Assembly: GCF_002205635.1 (NCBI RefSeq)
Contig: NZ_NISJ01000003.1
Location: 156,397 to 220,396 of the forward strand
DNA: 64,000 bases
Direction of reading: 5' to 3'
From: Sphingopyxis witflariensis
GTDB taxonomy: Bacteria; Pseudomonadota; Alphaproteobacteria; Sphingomonadales; Sphingomonadaceae
This document shows positions 45,975 to 53,326 of this stretch, piece by piece (within the stretch, counting starts at the first letter, position 1; every line of letters begins with the position of its first letter). The translations under genes were made by a program, and so were the position numbers. The notes under the pieces were generated by a model that did not search any database, was not told the origin of the DNA, and was given only the letters and a program-made list of their open reading frames with translations.

Positions 45975-46213
45975 CGCGCGGCGCAGCCGCGCGGGCACCC
46001 CGGCCCGCGCCCCAAGCCGACCTTTTTGGCACGCCCTCGCTTCCCGGCCTCGCCTATCCGCGCCGTGCGACCCAGGAGAGCTCTTCCTTTCAGGAAATCA
46101 GAGATCTTCATCTGACGCCCGCACGGTTTCGATCGGGCGGGCGTCTTTTTTCCGGTCCGTTCGATACCAGTTCGAACCTTTTGTTTAACGGCAATTGGCC
46201 GTTTGCTGGCTGA
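45971..46213 (+). CDS. Short coupled frame with a clamp-binding-like QADLF motif
   Basis: An 80-codon frame beginning at ATG 45971, overlapping the SRAP-like stop by ATGA. The N-terminal 20 residues are Ala/Arg/Pro-rich and are followed by QADLFGTPSLPGL. QADLF fits the pentapeptide pattern Q-x-x-L-F used to bind the beta sliding clamp. A rho-independent terminator lies inside the frame at 46114, so only its first part may be real. The gene is not recognised otherwise. Confidence 0.4.
   Translation: MTRGAAARAPRPAPQADLFGTPSLPGLAYPRRATQESSSFQEIRDLHLTPARFRSGGRLFSGPFDTSSNLLFNGNWPFAG
46114..46151 (+). terminator. Rho-independent terminator after the SRAP-like gene
   Basis: GACGCCCGC pairs perfectly with GCGGGCGTC across a 14-base loop, followed by six T. 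It closes the plus-strand SRAP-like unit. The remaining bases up to 46457 hold no recognisable gene. Confidence 0.88.
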
Positions 46214-46456
46214 CCGCTTCCGAGTGACAATGGAGATAAGCCGACGTTCAGCGCTTATAGGCAATCAAGACGGCAAACACCTCTGGTCCAGGATTCTAAT
46301 CGCTCGCGCGCGTCATGCGCGAATGCGCGAGCATGCCATTTGGGATATTTTGCCGGCTTGACGGCCCTCGATCTAAACCGGAAGCGGGATGGCGAAGGCT
46401 TCGACGTTCCGTACAAGCTGTTCGGTGCCGGCGTCACGCCGCGGGAGGGCGCGTTG

Positions 46457-47137
46457 ATGAGTATAGACTGGACCTGGCTGCCGAATGCCGGCGCATGGCT
46501 CGCCGACAACGTCGATCGCTATCAGAATATCTTAGCCGGGGCGCTGGCTATCGTCGCGGCGAGGATCGCGGTGAAGCCGGTTTGGGCGCAGGTGATTGCC
46601 ACTAATACCCAGACGCAGATCGCCCATCTTGAGACGCTTCAGAAGCTTCTTGGCGAGGCCTTGCAGCGATCCGATAAGGTTCAAGACGATTTTATCAAAC
46701 CACAACGCGAGATGAATCAAGCGTTGTATGATTTCAACGGTGAATCAGAAAAAATCGACGGTCAGACGGCACATCATCTGGGCAGGCAGATCTCAAATGT
46801 TCTGGGCTGGTATTTGGTGACTTTGGCCGGAACCGAAAGCGGGAAAGTCGAGGAAGCCAAGTCGGCGCTGAAGGCCGCCCTCGATGAGCTTGAGAGAACC
46901 CTCGCCATGATCGAATGGGTCGATTTCAACGATCAATATGGTGACGACCATGCGTATGATGATGTCGAATGGGCTGAGATCCTCGCTAACGCCGAAGCCG
47001 CCTCAAAGGAGGCATCGGCCAAAGGCAGTGCGGTCTTCAAGGCCTATTATGCGCTTCGTAGCGTGCAGGCCGATTCCATCAAACACCTACGCACCCAGAT
47101 CCGAAACATCGAGCACGCCTTAGCAAAGCTTAGCTAG
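46457..47137 (+). CDS. Hypothetical membrane-anchored coiled-coil protein
   Basis: A 226-residue protein of unknown function. ATG 46457 follows GGGAGGGC. One hydrophobic stretch near residues 24-42 (NILAGALAIVAARIAV) is followed by long charged helices likely to form coiled coil, and a strongly acidic patch around DFNDQYGDDHAYDDVEWAE. There is no catalytic motif. It lies between SOS genes and the XRE-ImmA pair within the island cargo. The overall shape (short N-terminal TM, long cytosolic helix) is seen in membrane effectors, but this is speculation. Confidence 0.7.
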   Translation: MSIDWTWLPNAGAWLADNVDRYQNILAGALAIVAARIAVKPVWAQVIATNTQTQIAHLETLQKLLGEALQRSDKVQDDFIKPQREMNQALYDFNGESEKIDGQTAHHLGRQISNVLGWYLVTLAGTESGKVEEAKSALKAALDELERTLAMIEWVDFNDQYGDDHAYDDVEWAEILANAEAASKEASAKGSAVFKAYYALRSVQADSIKHLRTQIRNIEHALAKLS

Positions 47138-47194
47138 CCTGCGAGCCCTGTCGCGGCCCATAGCCAGCAGAATTTCAATGCCGAAAGGACGATC

Positions 47195-47530
47195 ATGACC
47201 CCCATCCAAGAATTTCGTATCACATTTGAAAATGGCGACATAGGTGATGCCCGCATCACCGATCATCGGCCGCAATTTTCCAGCGAAATTGCGCTCCACA
47301 CCGCCGATGGCAATATCTTTCCGGCGGCGAAATCGTCGCCCCCAGTACTGACGGCCCAACTGGCTTTCGATGCGCTGGTGAGCAGCGCGATGGACTTGGC
47401 AAAGTCGCGCCGCACCGAAATCGCCAGCCTCGACAATCCGAACAATTGCGAATTCATCGACCGCGAAAGCCAGCGGCAGATCGCGAGTAAATATGATCTG
47501 ACCGCCCCAATTCTCGTGAACGGGGCGTGA
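47195..47530 (+). CDS. Hypothetical protein, 111 residues
   Basis: An unrecognised soluble protein. ATG 47195 is preceded by AAAGGACGATC. The N-terminal half looks beta-rich (IQEFRITFENGDIGDARITD) and the C-terminal half helical. It is 57 bases downstream of the coiled-coil gene and may be co-transcribed with it. Confidence 0.6.
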   Translation: MTPIQEFRITFENGDIGDARITDHRPQFSSEIALHTADGNIFPAAKSSPPVLTAQLAFDALVSSAMDLAKSRRTEIASLDNPNNCEFIDRESQRQIASKYDLTAPILVNGA

Positions 47531-47639
47531 CCGGCCAACCTATTCGTCCATTAAGCCGATTGGCCGACGGTTTTCGAACGAAACGTAGCTCAGCCATTAG
47601 CAAGCGACCCGCATCGCAATTGGGTCGCACTAGGACGGA

Positions 47640-47897
47640 TTAGTTGACGGCATACTCCCGCCAAGGGATATTTCGAAGCGGCACTGATGTCAGAAAGCGG
47701 GCGATGTCCGGACGCCCATAATAGGTGGGTCGCCCGCGCCCGTCCTGCGCCATCAATACGACGGGAACACCAAATACCGGGATGAAGCTACGAATGGCGG
47801 CTGCGGCTGCGCTCGTGCTCTGGACGATATGAGGTTTGACGATGACGATTGCAAAGGACTGCCCCTGCTCGCGAATCACGGCTCCTTGAATGCGCAT
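47640..47897 (-). CDS. Hypothetical protein, 85 residues
   Basis: An unrecognised small protein with an AAGGGAT ribosome site. The pattern of short strands and a central helix (SFAIVIVKPHIVQSTSAAAAAIRSFIPVFGVPVVLMAQD) suggests a compact alpha/beta fold. It is convergent with the 111-residue gene and separated from the 47-residue gene upstream by a terminator. Confidence 0.6.
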   Translation of the reverse strand: MRIQGAVIREQGQSFAIVIVKPHIVQSTSAAAAAIRSFIPVFGVPVVLMAQDGRGRPTYYGRPDIARFLTSVPLRNIPWREYAVN

Positions 47898-47922
47898 AAT
47901 TTCGATCCCTTATATCGGAAAA

Positions 47923-47947
47923 GAGCCGGACTAAGTCCGGCTCCTCC
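47923..47947 (-). terminator. Rho-independent terminator of the 47-residue gene
   Basis: A perfect 9-bp stem GAGCCGGAC/GTCCGGCTC with a 3-base loop, followed on the minus strand by TTTT. It lies 12 bases after the stop of the small gene at 47956. Confidence 0.85.
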
Positions 47948-47955
47948 CTAGTTCG

Positions 47956-48099
47956 CTACTTTCCGCGGTTCGGTCGCTGAGTCAGCGCCGATGCGGCCGC
48001 GCTCTTGGCCGCCGGACTCGACTTGGGATCGCTGAGAACCTTCGCCGCCGCCGATGCTGCCTTTGCGCTCGTCACTTCCTTGTTGCCTGCCATTTTCAT
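47956..48099 (-). CDS. Small Ala/Lys/Ser-rich protein, 47 residues
   Basis: A 47-residue frame with an ideal ribosome site (GGAAAGGAGGT directly before the ATG at 48099; a second ATG is two codons later). The product is almost all Ala, Lys, Ser and Gln (AGNKEVTSAKAASAAAKVLS), ends QRPNRGK, and is likely helical. Similar tiny proteins of unknown role occur in proteobacterial accessory DNA. It is divergent from the XRE regulator across a shared operator cluster, so it is probably repressed by it. Confidence 0.8.
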   Translation of the reverse strand: MKMAGNKEVTSAKAASAAAKVLSDPKSSPAAKSAAASALTQRPNRGK

Positions 48100-48162
48100 T
48101 TACCTCCTTTCCTTCCGACCGATCGGGAATCGACGAGCCGTGACGCTTTATTTGCAACGCGC

Positions 48163-48207
48163 GCTTGATATGTCAAGCATCAATCAAGCGCGCTTGCTCT
48201 ATCAAGC
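48163..48207. promoter_or_regulatory. Operator cluster of TCAAGC/GCTTGA half-sites
   Basis: Within 45 bases there are GCTTGA-TATG-TCAAGC, then CAAGCG-CGCTTG, then a further ATCAAGC. All are built from the same half-site in the gap between the divergent 47-residue gene and the XRE gene. This fits cooperative binding by the XRE repressor. Confidence 0.7.
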
Positions 48208-48254
48208 AAAAACCGTTAGAATTCGTCGATGCAACAGGGCAGTTTGGATTAATC

Positions 48255-48623
48255 GTGGTCGACGGTAATAAGCATGCGTCGACGCTAGGCGGCTACCTGG
48301 CGGCTGTGCGATCCGATCGTGGATTCTCTTTGCGACAGGTCGAAGAAATGACCGGCAAGGAGGTATCCAACGCGTATCTAAGCCAGCTTGAAAACGACAA
48401 GGTGAAGCAGCCGTCTCCCAACGTGCTTCATGCTCTTTCGGCGACTTATGATATCGACTATATCGGTCTGATGGAACGCGCCGGGTATTTGACGCCGCAA
48501 CAATCTTCTGACGCACCGAAGCGTCACGGCAGAGCAGCGACCTTTGCCGAGATTGATTTATCTTCGGACGAGGAAGCCGAGCTACTTCGCTTTCTCAAAT
48601 TCATGCGAAGCGAGAAGAAGTAG
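48255..48623 (+). CDS. XRE-family helix-turn-helix regulator
   Basis: A 122-residue regulator starting at GTG 48255. The HTH reads LGGYLAAVRSDRGFSLRQVEEMTGKEVSNAYLSQLENDKVKQPSP, a lambda-Cro/P22-C2 type fold. An acidic C-terminal tail follows. It is directly upstream of the ImmA/IrrE peptidase gene (3 bases) and downstream of the operator cluster. In such pairs the peptidase cleaves the repressor upon DNA damage or other signals, releasing the controlled genes. Confidence 0.9.
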   Translation: MVDGNKHASTLGGYLAAVRSDRGFSLRQVEEMTGKEVSNAYLSQLENDKVKQPSPNVLHALSATYDIDYIGLMERAGYLTPQQSSDAPKRHGRAATFAEIDLSSDEEAELLRFLKFMRSEKK

Positions 48624-48626
48624 GTA

Positions 48627-49517
48627 GTGCGGAAAGACGACAGCTCGCTGAGCCACGCCGAAAGGGAGTTTGTCGAGAGCCGCGCGAAGATGCTTCTTCA
48701 ACGGGCCGATGCTTGGGGCGTTGTCCCGGTCCCGATCGACGATTTGCTGAGCGCGGCCAATCTTAAGGTTGCACCGACAAGCATTTTCGACCCTCGCGCC
48801 ATTGCCGCTTACGCCATAGCAAAAGGCAAGCAGGCTGCGAATCTCGTCAAACAGGCCATCGGAAAAGTTCTGGGCATTCTGGATGCTCACGAAGAGGTCA
48901 TCCACATCGACGATACTGTGTTGGAATCGCGCCAGCGGTTTTTGAAGCTGCATGAAACCGGCCATTTCGAGCTCCCCCATCAACGCAAAATCTTTCGATT
49001 TTTTGAAGACAGCCAAGAAGAGCTAGATCCCTCAATCGCGGACAAGTTCGAGCGAGAAGCGAACAATTTTGCTCGGTTCGCGATCTTCAACGGCAATGCT
49101 TACGCCGAGAGAGCGGCGGATCTTCCGCTCTCCTTCTCGTCGGCCAAGAAGATGCAGCGCGGTTTCAAAGTCTCATTATATGCGGGTTTGCGCGAATATG
49201 CGCGGACGCATCGCCATGTTTGCATCGCGATGGCTATCGAGAAACCTGCCGTATGCCCGATAAATGGTTTGAGCGCGGAGATTCGCCGGATCGAAACCTC
49301 TCTTTCCTTTGAGCAACAATTTGGGCGACCACAGCTACCTACGATAACGAAGACCCATCCGCTTTGGCCGCTCGTTCCATTTGGCAAGGCGACAAGGCCA
49401 ACCACTATCCGGCTTACCGACCTGAATGGCGAGCACCACGAGTTCATTGGGGAAGCCTTGGATACCACCTATAATATTTTGCTGTTTGCATGTCCTACCG
49501 CGCTCTTCAAAAGCTGA
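48627..49517 (+). CDS. ImmA/IrrE family metallopeptidase
   Basis: A 296-residue zinc peptidase. The active site is KLHETGHF (His-Glu-x2-His) with the downstream Glu in FEREANNFARFAIF. GTG 48627 is used, three bases after the XRE stop. The C-terminal half (about residues 190-296) is an extension not needed for catalysis and may sense a signal or bind the partner. By analogy with ImmA-ImmR of ICEBs1 and IrrE-DdrO, it should cleave the XRE repressor. The partner gene and operator cluster support this. Confidence 0.92.
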   Translation: MRKDDSSLSHAEREFVESRAKMLLQRADAWGVVPVPIDDLLSAANLKVAPTSIFDPRAIAAYAIAKGKQAANLVKQAIGKVLGILDAHEEVIHIDDTVLESRQRFLKLHETGHFELPHQRKIFRFFEDSQEELDPSIADKFEREANNFARFAIFNGNAYAERAADLPLSFSSAKKMQRGFKVSLYAGLREYARTHRHVCIAMAIEKPAVCPINGLSAEIRRIETSLSFEQQFGRPQLPTITKTHPLWPLVPFGKATRPTTIRLTDLNGEHHEFIGEALDTTYNILLFACPTALFKS

Positions 49518-49629
49518 CGGGCGCTAACGACATGATCTGCGCGATCGCAACATGTCATACCGACAGAGCGTTTGGCACTCTCGGCAGCAGAGTGCCAAAA
49601 CAAGCTTGACGCAGGTGCCAACCTCTGTT

Positions 49630-49644
49630 GTTCTCCGTTCGTTC
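49630..49644. promoter_or_regulatory. LexA (SOS) box upstream of the TcmP gene
   Basis: GTTC-TCCGTTC-GTTC is an exact GTTC-N7-GTTC match 20 bases upstream of the TcmP start codon. Confidence 0.75.
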
Positions 49645-49664
49645 GAGAGAGATTGGAGAATCTG

Positions 49665-50600
49665 ATGGCTACTCTAACTGAGCAGGGGCATCGTTTTGGA
49701 GGTGTATGGACAGAGCTTAAGCTCGACGCCGTCCATTATTATCTCGGCTTCTTCACGAGGGTTTTGAGAACACTGCCGTTTGAATTGTGGTATATTGATG
49801 CCTTCGCTGGAACAGGAACTCGGGTTGAGATTCGCCAAGTCGGTGGCCTGCTCGAGGGGGCGCCCGTCGAACTCGCTTCGGAACAGCTTGCCGGGTCAGT
49901 AATGCGAGCACTGTCAGTGGACCCGCCCTTCACACGACACGTTTTCATCGAAGGTAATGCTGAGCGATTCCGCGCATTAGAGACGGTTCGCAGTCAATAC
50001 CCATTGAAACAGATCGAATGTCGGCACGGCGATGCCAATGCCGAGCTACGTGCAATTCTTTCCCGTCCTCCTTGGAACGCGCAAACTGGTGGCCAAGGAA
50101 ATCTTCGGGCGGTCGTATTCCTCGATCCATACGGGATGAATGTGGCGTGGGACACCCTCGAATTGCTGGCGGCTACCCGAGCAATCGATGTGTGGTATTT
50201 GTTCCCACTGCAGGCCGTGACGCGTCAACTGTCCGGTAAGCTCGATAGTATCGATCACTATAAACAAGACAGGTTGGACGACATCTTTGGCACCCCCAAC
50301 TGGCGGGAGGAGCTGTATGAAACTAAAGTCTTCACGGATTTGTTCGCCGAGACAATCAGCACTTCGAAGCGTAATGTCACCCAGGCGCAGATTGAAGAGT
50401 ATTCTCGCCAGCGGCTGGGTACGCTGTTTCGATACGTTTCCGAGCCGTTGCCGTTGATTGCGGACGGGCGTGGCCACCTCTTTTCACTGTTCTGCCTTTC
50501 AAACAGCGGCAGCGACAAGGCCATTGACCTTATAGAGAAAGGGGTACGGGCGACGCTGAAGAAATTCGGGTCGGCATCTCGTCATATGTCCGGCCGTTGA
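49665..50600 (+). CDS. tcmP: Three-Cys-motif partner protein TcmP
   Basis: A 311-residue protein of the TcmP family (TIGR04474), which occurs beside DUF5131 three-Cys-motif proteins. ATG 49665 follows TTGGAGAA; the frame upstream to 49572 contains the LexA box. Two motifs are reminiscent of Rossmann methyltransferases: YIDAFAGTGTR near residue 45 and VFLDPYGMNV near residue 165. The biochemical role is not established. It is convergent with the DUF5131 gene and shares 71 bases with it at the 3' ends. Confidence 0.88.
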   Translation: MATLTEQGHRFGGVWTELKLDAVHYYLGFFTRVLRTLPFELWYIDAFAGTGTRVEIRQVGGLLEGAPVELASEQLAGSVMRALSVDPPFTRHVFIEGNAERFRALETVRSQYPLKQIECRHGDANAELRAILSRPPWNAQTGGQGNLRAVVFLDPYGMNVAWDTLELLAATRAIDVWYLFPLQAVTRQLSGKLDSIDHYKQDRLDDIFGTPNWREELYETKVFTDLFAETISTSKRNVTQAQIEEYSRQRLGTLFRYVSEPLPLIADGRGHLFSLFCLSNSGSDKAIDLIEKGVRATLKKFGSASRHMSGR

Positions 50601-51312
50601 GAAGGCGGCCGGCAGCCTTTTTGTTACGGCCACCCCACTGCTTGAAAAAGAAGGCAGTTCCACTTTCGCGACACATTTCCTCGATCTCAATTACCCAGTC
50701 CTCAGGCATTGGGCGGGCGCGAGGACCGCTCTCGCCGCCGACGATAGCCCAGTCGATCTGACGCAAGTCAGCGTCGACCACGGAACCGATCAGAGGCTCA
50801 AAAGAAATAAAGCGCACTGCTGCCGGAGTGGCACGAAGGTAATCGATGCGTTTAAGCACCGCGCTGTCTTCAACGCTCGTTCCGATCCACACATTTTTCA
50901 AGATCGCAAATCTGGGTTGAGACAATAATTCTGCCATACGCTCGGGACGCTTAGTGAGAATTTGGTAAGTGTGCTGTGGCGTCTGTTTCATGACAGCCCA
51001 GACCTTAAAAATAAAATCTTCTTCCACGTCCGGATGGAATAAATCCGACATGGAATTGACAAATACAGTTCGAGGAGCACGCCAACTAAGGGGTGCCGAA
51101 AGCGATCGCTCGTCTTGTACGATTTTTCCAGTCCAGACGTACCGGTCACCGCTTTTGCGGGTCAACCCCTGATACTTTGGCATTCCCATTGACTCGAGGC
51201 GCGCAGCCATGCGCATGGCATAACAATTGGTGCAGCCTGCTGTAGCGACAGTACATCCCGCAACTGGATTCCAAGTGACGTCAGTCCACTCAATTGGTGT
51301 CAACTGCGCCAC
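50530..51312 (-). CDS. DUF5131 (phage Gp37/Gp68) three-Cys-motif protein
   Basis: A 260-residue protein of the Gp37/Gp68 family. The start MAQLTPIEWTDVTWNPVAGC is the family signature. Cys20, Cys27 and Cys30 (C-x6-C-x2-C) are arranged like an iron-sulphur site, and the later YQILTKRPERM, WIGTSVED, RFISFEPLIG and WAIVGGESGP blocks follow a radical-SAM-like barrel. Function is unknown. Its stop region overlaps the 3' end of tcmP on the other strand, and an exact LexA box lies 18 bases upstream of the start. Confidence 0.92.
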   Translation of the reverse strand: MAQLTPIEWTDVTWNPVAGCTVATAGCTNCYAMRMAARLESMGMPKYQGLTRKSGDRYVWTGKIVQDERSLSAPLSWRAPRTVFVNSMSDLFHPDVEEDFIFKVWAVMKQTPQHTYQILTKRPERMAELLSQPRFAILKNVWIGTSVEDSAVLKRIDYLRATPAAVRFISFEPLIGSVVDADLRQIDWAIVGGESGPRARPMPEDWVIEIEEMCRESGTAFFFKQWGGRNKKAAGRLLNGRTYDEMPTRISSASPVPLSL

Positions 51313-51329
51313 AAGCCTGCCTCCACTGG

Positions 51330-51344
51330 GAACAAAGAGGGAAC
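51330..51344. promoter_or_regulatory. LexA (SOS) box upstream of the DUF5131 gene
   Basis: GAAC-AAAGAGG-GAAC (GTTC-N7-GTTC on the minus strand) lies 18 bases upstream of the DUF5131 start and 5 bases before the ATG of a 27-codon plus-strand frame. Confidence 0.75.
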
Positions 51345-51348
51345 ATAC

Positions 51349-51432
51349 ATGAACAGTGCGGCTGTGTCTCGCATTATCTTCGCGATCTTAACGTTGTTAG
51401 GTTGCGCTATGATAGCGCCATTGCCTTATTGA
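51349..51432 (+). CDS. Possible 27-residue hydrophobic peptide
   Basis: A 27-codon frame (MNSAAVSRIIFAILTLLGC, then AMIAPLPY) consisting of one membrane-spanning stretch. AAAGAGGG lies at Shine-Dalgarno distance, inside the LexA box. It resembles in size the SOS-induced membrane peptide TisB of E. coli, but there is no sequence homology that can be claimed and no antisense RNA is visible. It could be chance. Confidence 0.3.
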   Translation: MNSAAVSRIIFAILTLLGCAMIAPLPY

Positions 51433-51444
51433 AAATGCCAGAAA

Positions 51445-51645
51445 TCAGCCTCTTCGGGATGCGCCCGGAACCTGAAAAATCCCATTAGCCGCCACGCGCC
51501 GGGTTGCGTCGCGACGTATTTGGAGCGTCGCGGCGTCTACAAAGGGTGCAATGTGGTTGGACGAACTTCGCGGACGCAGTTCCTGCTGACGAGTGTTGCC
51601 GGAGAGGTCGAGGTCGAGTTGCGGTCCATCGCTACGCTTGCTCAT
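51445..51645 (-). CDS. 66-residue protein coupled to the dCTP deaminase
   Basis: A small protein starting by ATGA overlap with the avcD stop. The N-terminal part is polar with an acidic-hydrophobic repeat (GPQLDLDLSG), and the C-terminal half is a likely helix (AATLQIRRDATRRVAANGIF). It is not recognised. The tight coupling suggests a partner or regulator of the deaminase. Confidence 0.7.
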   Translation of the reverse strand: MSKRSDGPQLDLDLSGNTRQQELRPRSSSNHIAPFVDAATLQIRRDATRRVAANGIFQVPGASRRG

Positions 51646-53225
51646 TGATTGGCTCCTGGCTGTGTCAATTGGTCATGTTCCTTGGCGGCGACTTCAACGA
51701 TGATCTTGTCTTCATATTCCCGCCTCGCGTCCAGAGGCACCCGGAACACGGGAAGTGCCTCCTTACGGGGAGTACGAAAGAGGTATCCTTTCTGCTTCCT
51801 GTCGCCTTTCGGACGGAAAAGCTTCACATAGTTCGACGGAGCGACACCGTTGAACTGTCGAAACACCACCATGTTTCTAGCGTCTGGGAGCTCACTGATC
51901 ACATCGCTGTGCAGTTCGATAGCAAGACTTTTGAGGTATGGCTCAATGTAGACGACCTCCCTGATTCCCGACGCGACGATGTGTCGCGCACAATTATGGC
52001 ATGGATATGTGTTTGTGTAGAGCGTTGCGCCGACCAGAGAATGTTTTCCTTCTCTCGCCACCGAGAGGATGGCTTCCATCTCCGCATGGATGGAGCGCGA
52101 AAACTCAATTAGCGCGTTGATGTCAGTGCTGCCAATTGCGTCGCGAACGGCCGATCGTTTACCTGGCTTGATCTGACCAGATTCAGCCACCGCAATCGCG
52201 ACTTTGTCCATGAGCCCATGACGCCGCACCTCATTGTGGCATTTTTTACCGCCCCAATTGTAGCACCGATGATCCCTGTTGACGATAACCTTCGCTTCGT
52301 CGTCAAAGGTCTCTCGATCCTCTTCTGTATACAAGCTACCCCCGAACTTCGGGACATCGTTCCATCCGACCGCGATCAGTTCGCCTCCGTCAGATACGAT
52401 GCTGACGCCGACCTGCCGTGACATGCAGGCGGAGTTGGCCGCGGCCGCATTTGCTTTGTACATCGCTGATTCCGCGCGCGTTGGCGTATGGATGGCTGTA
52501 TCGAAGACGATGTCGAGAAATCTTCTGAGACTTGAGTCGAGATCTTCTGGCCGGCGGTCGTTGCAGACGAAGAAGTCGGAATGAACAAACAGCTTGCGTG
52601 TAGCCTGACCGAACGTTGCCAACTCGCCCTGATCGCGTGCCATCACCTTCGCTCTCTCGGCTTCAGGATAGTCAAGATCCTTCAGCCGTTCGTCGCGCAA
52701 TTTGTCGGGCGCAAAGACACCGACCACACAGAGAGTCTCACGGTACACGTCCCGTAAAAGCTCGAGCTCCTCCAAACTTTTCAGTGAATCTATGATGTAG
52801 GCACGCCGCCCCGGCAGTTCATTCTCGCCATCATATCCGTGATGAGCCGTTCGGAAGCCACGAATCTTTTCAAAAAGCTTCTCAATAAGATAATTGTTTC
52901 CGAACCTCTCACGCAGCCTGTTTCCAGCGTCCTGCATCTCAGAAATGTAGGTTGCCGTTTTTGCGTTCTGGGGCGCCGTAATTCCGACCAACCCGCTCTG
53001 AGCGCGGATTACATCGCTTGGCTTCATGACTGGCGCGACATCGTAGCCAAATTCCTGTTCCAAGACGGTATGAAGAATGTTCGCAGCCGTGGTGACGCCC
53101 GATCCAACGGGACCAACGAGCGCGATGACCAATTCTTGAGAAAGACGCTCTTTGATTTCGCGTGCAACGCCGTCCTTGGCAACGTCATTGTCGTTGACCA
53201 ACTGAAATGGCTGCGGTGTCTGCAT
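51642..53225 (-). CDS. avcD: Anti-phage dCTP/dCMP deaminase (AvcD type)
   Basis: A 527-residue two-domain protein matching AvcD, the defence deaminase that depletes cytosine deoxynucleotides during phage infection. The N-terminal kinase-like domain has a P-loop GPVGSGVTTAANIL (residues 38-51). The C-terminal deaminase domain has SIHAEMEAIL (His380, catalytic Glu382) and YPCHNCARHI (Cys409, Cys412) as the zinc site, with a further Cys/His cluster near residues 320-330 (HRCYNWGGKKCHNE). The ATG 53225 follows GGGGGGAAC. Downstream it is coupled to a 66-residue protein, and upstream are a LexA box and a hairpin. In Vibrio the inhibitor AvcI is an RNA encoded just upstream. Confidence 0.9.
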   Translation of the reverse strand: MQTPQPFQLVNDNDVAKDGVAREIKERLSQELVIALVGPVGSGVTTAANILHTVLEQEFGYDVAPVMKPSDVIRAQSGLVGITAPQNAKTATYISEMQDAGNRLRERFGNNYLIEKLFEKIRGFRTAHHGYDGENELPGRRAYIIDSLKSLEELELLRDVYRETLCVVGVFAPDKLRDERLKDLDYPEAERAKVMARDQGELATFGQATRKLFVHSDFFVCNDRRPEDLDSSLRRFLDIVFDTAIHTPTRAESAMYKANAAAANSACMSRQVGVSIVSDGGELIAVGWNDVPKFGGSLYTEEDRETFDDEAKVIVNRDHRCYNWGGKKCHNEVRRHGLMDKVAIAVAESGQIKPGKRSAVRDAIGSTDINALIEFSRSIHAEMEAILSVAREGKHSLVGATLYTNTYPCHNCARHIVASGIREVVYIEPYLKSLAIELHSDVISELPDARNMVVFRQFNGVAPSNYVKLFRPKGDRKQKGYLFRTPRKEALPVFRVPLDARREYEDKIIVEVAAKEHDQLTQPGANQ

Positions 53226-53284
53226 GTTCCCCCCGGATCACTTTTGGGAGCCATGACATAGTGGCAGCTCTTCGGAAAGGATTT

Positions 53285-53308
53285 GTTCGTGCCCATGAGG
53301 CACGGAAC
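53285..53308 (-). other. Hairpin in the presumed avcD leader
   Basis: GTTCGTGCC and GGCACGGAAC can pair with one bulged base across a 5-base loop, between the LexA box and the avcD start. No protein frame occupies the 245 bp between avcD and the MNT-HEPN gene, which is where an AvcI-like RNA would be expected. Confidence 0.45.
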
Positions 53309-53326
53309 ACCCGTTTTAAATTTTTT

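Noticed and set aside
49572-49664. Start of TcmP at ATG 49572
   Set aside because: This part contains the LexA box and is not protein-like; ATG 49665 has a good ribosome site.
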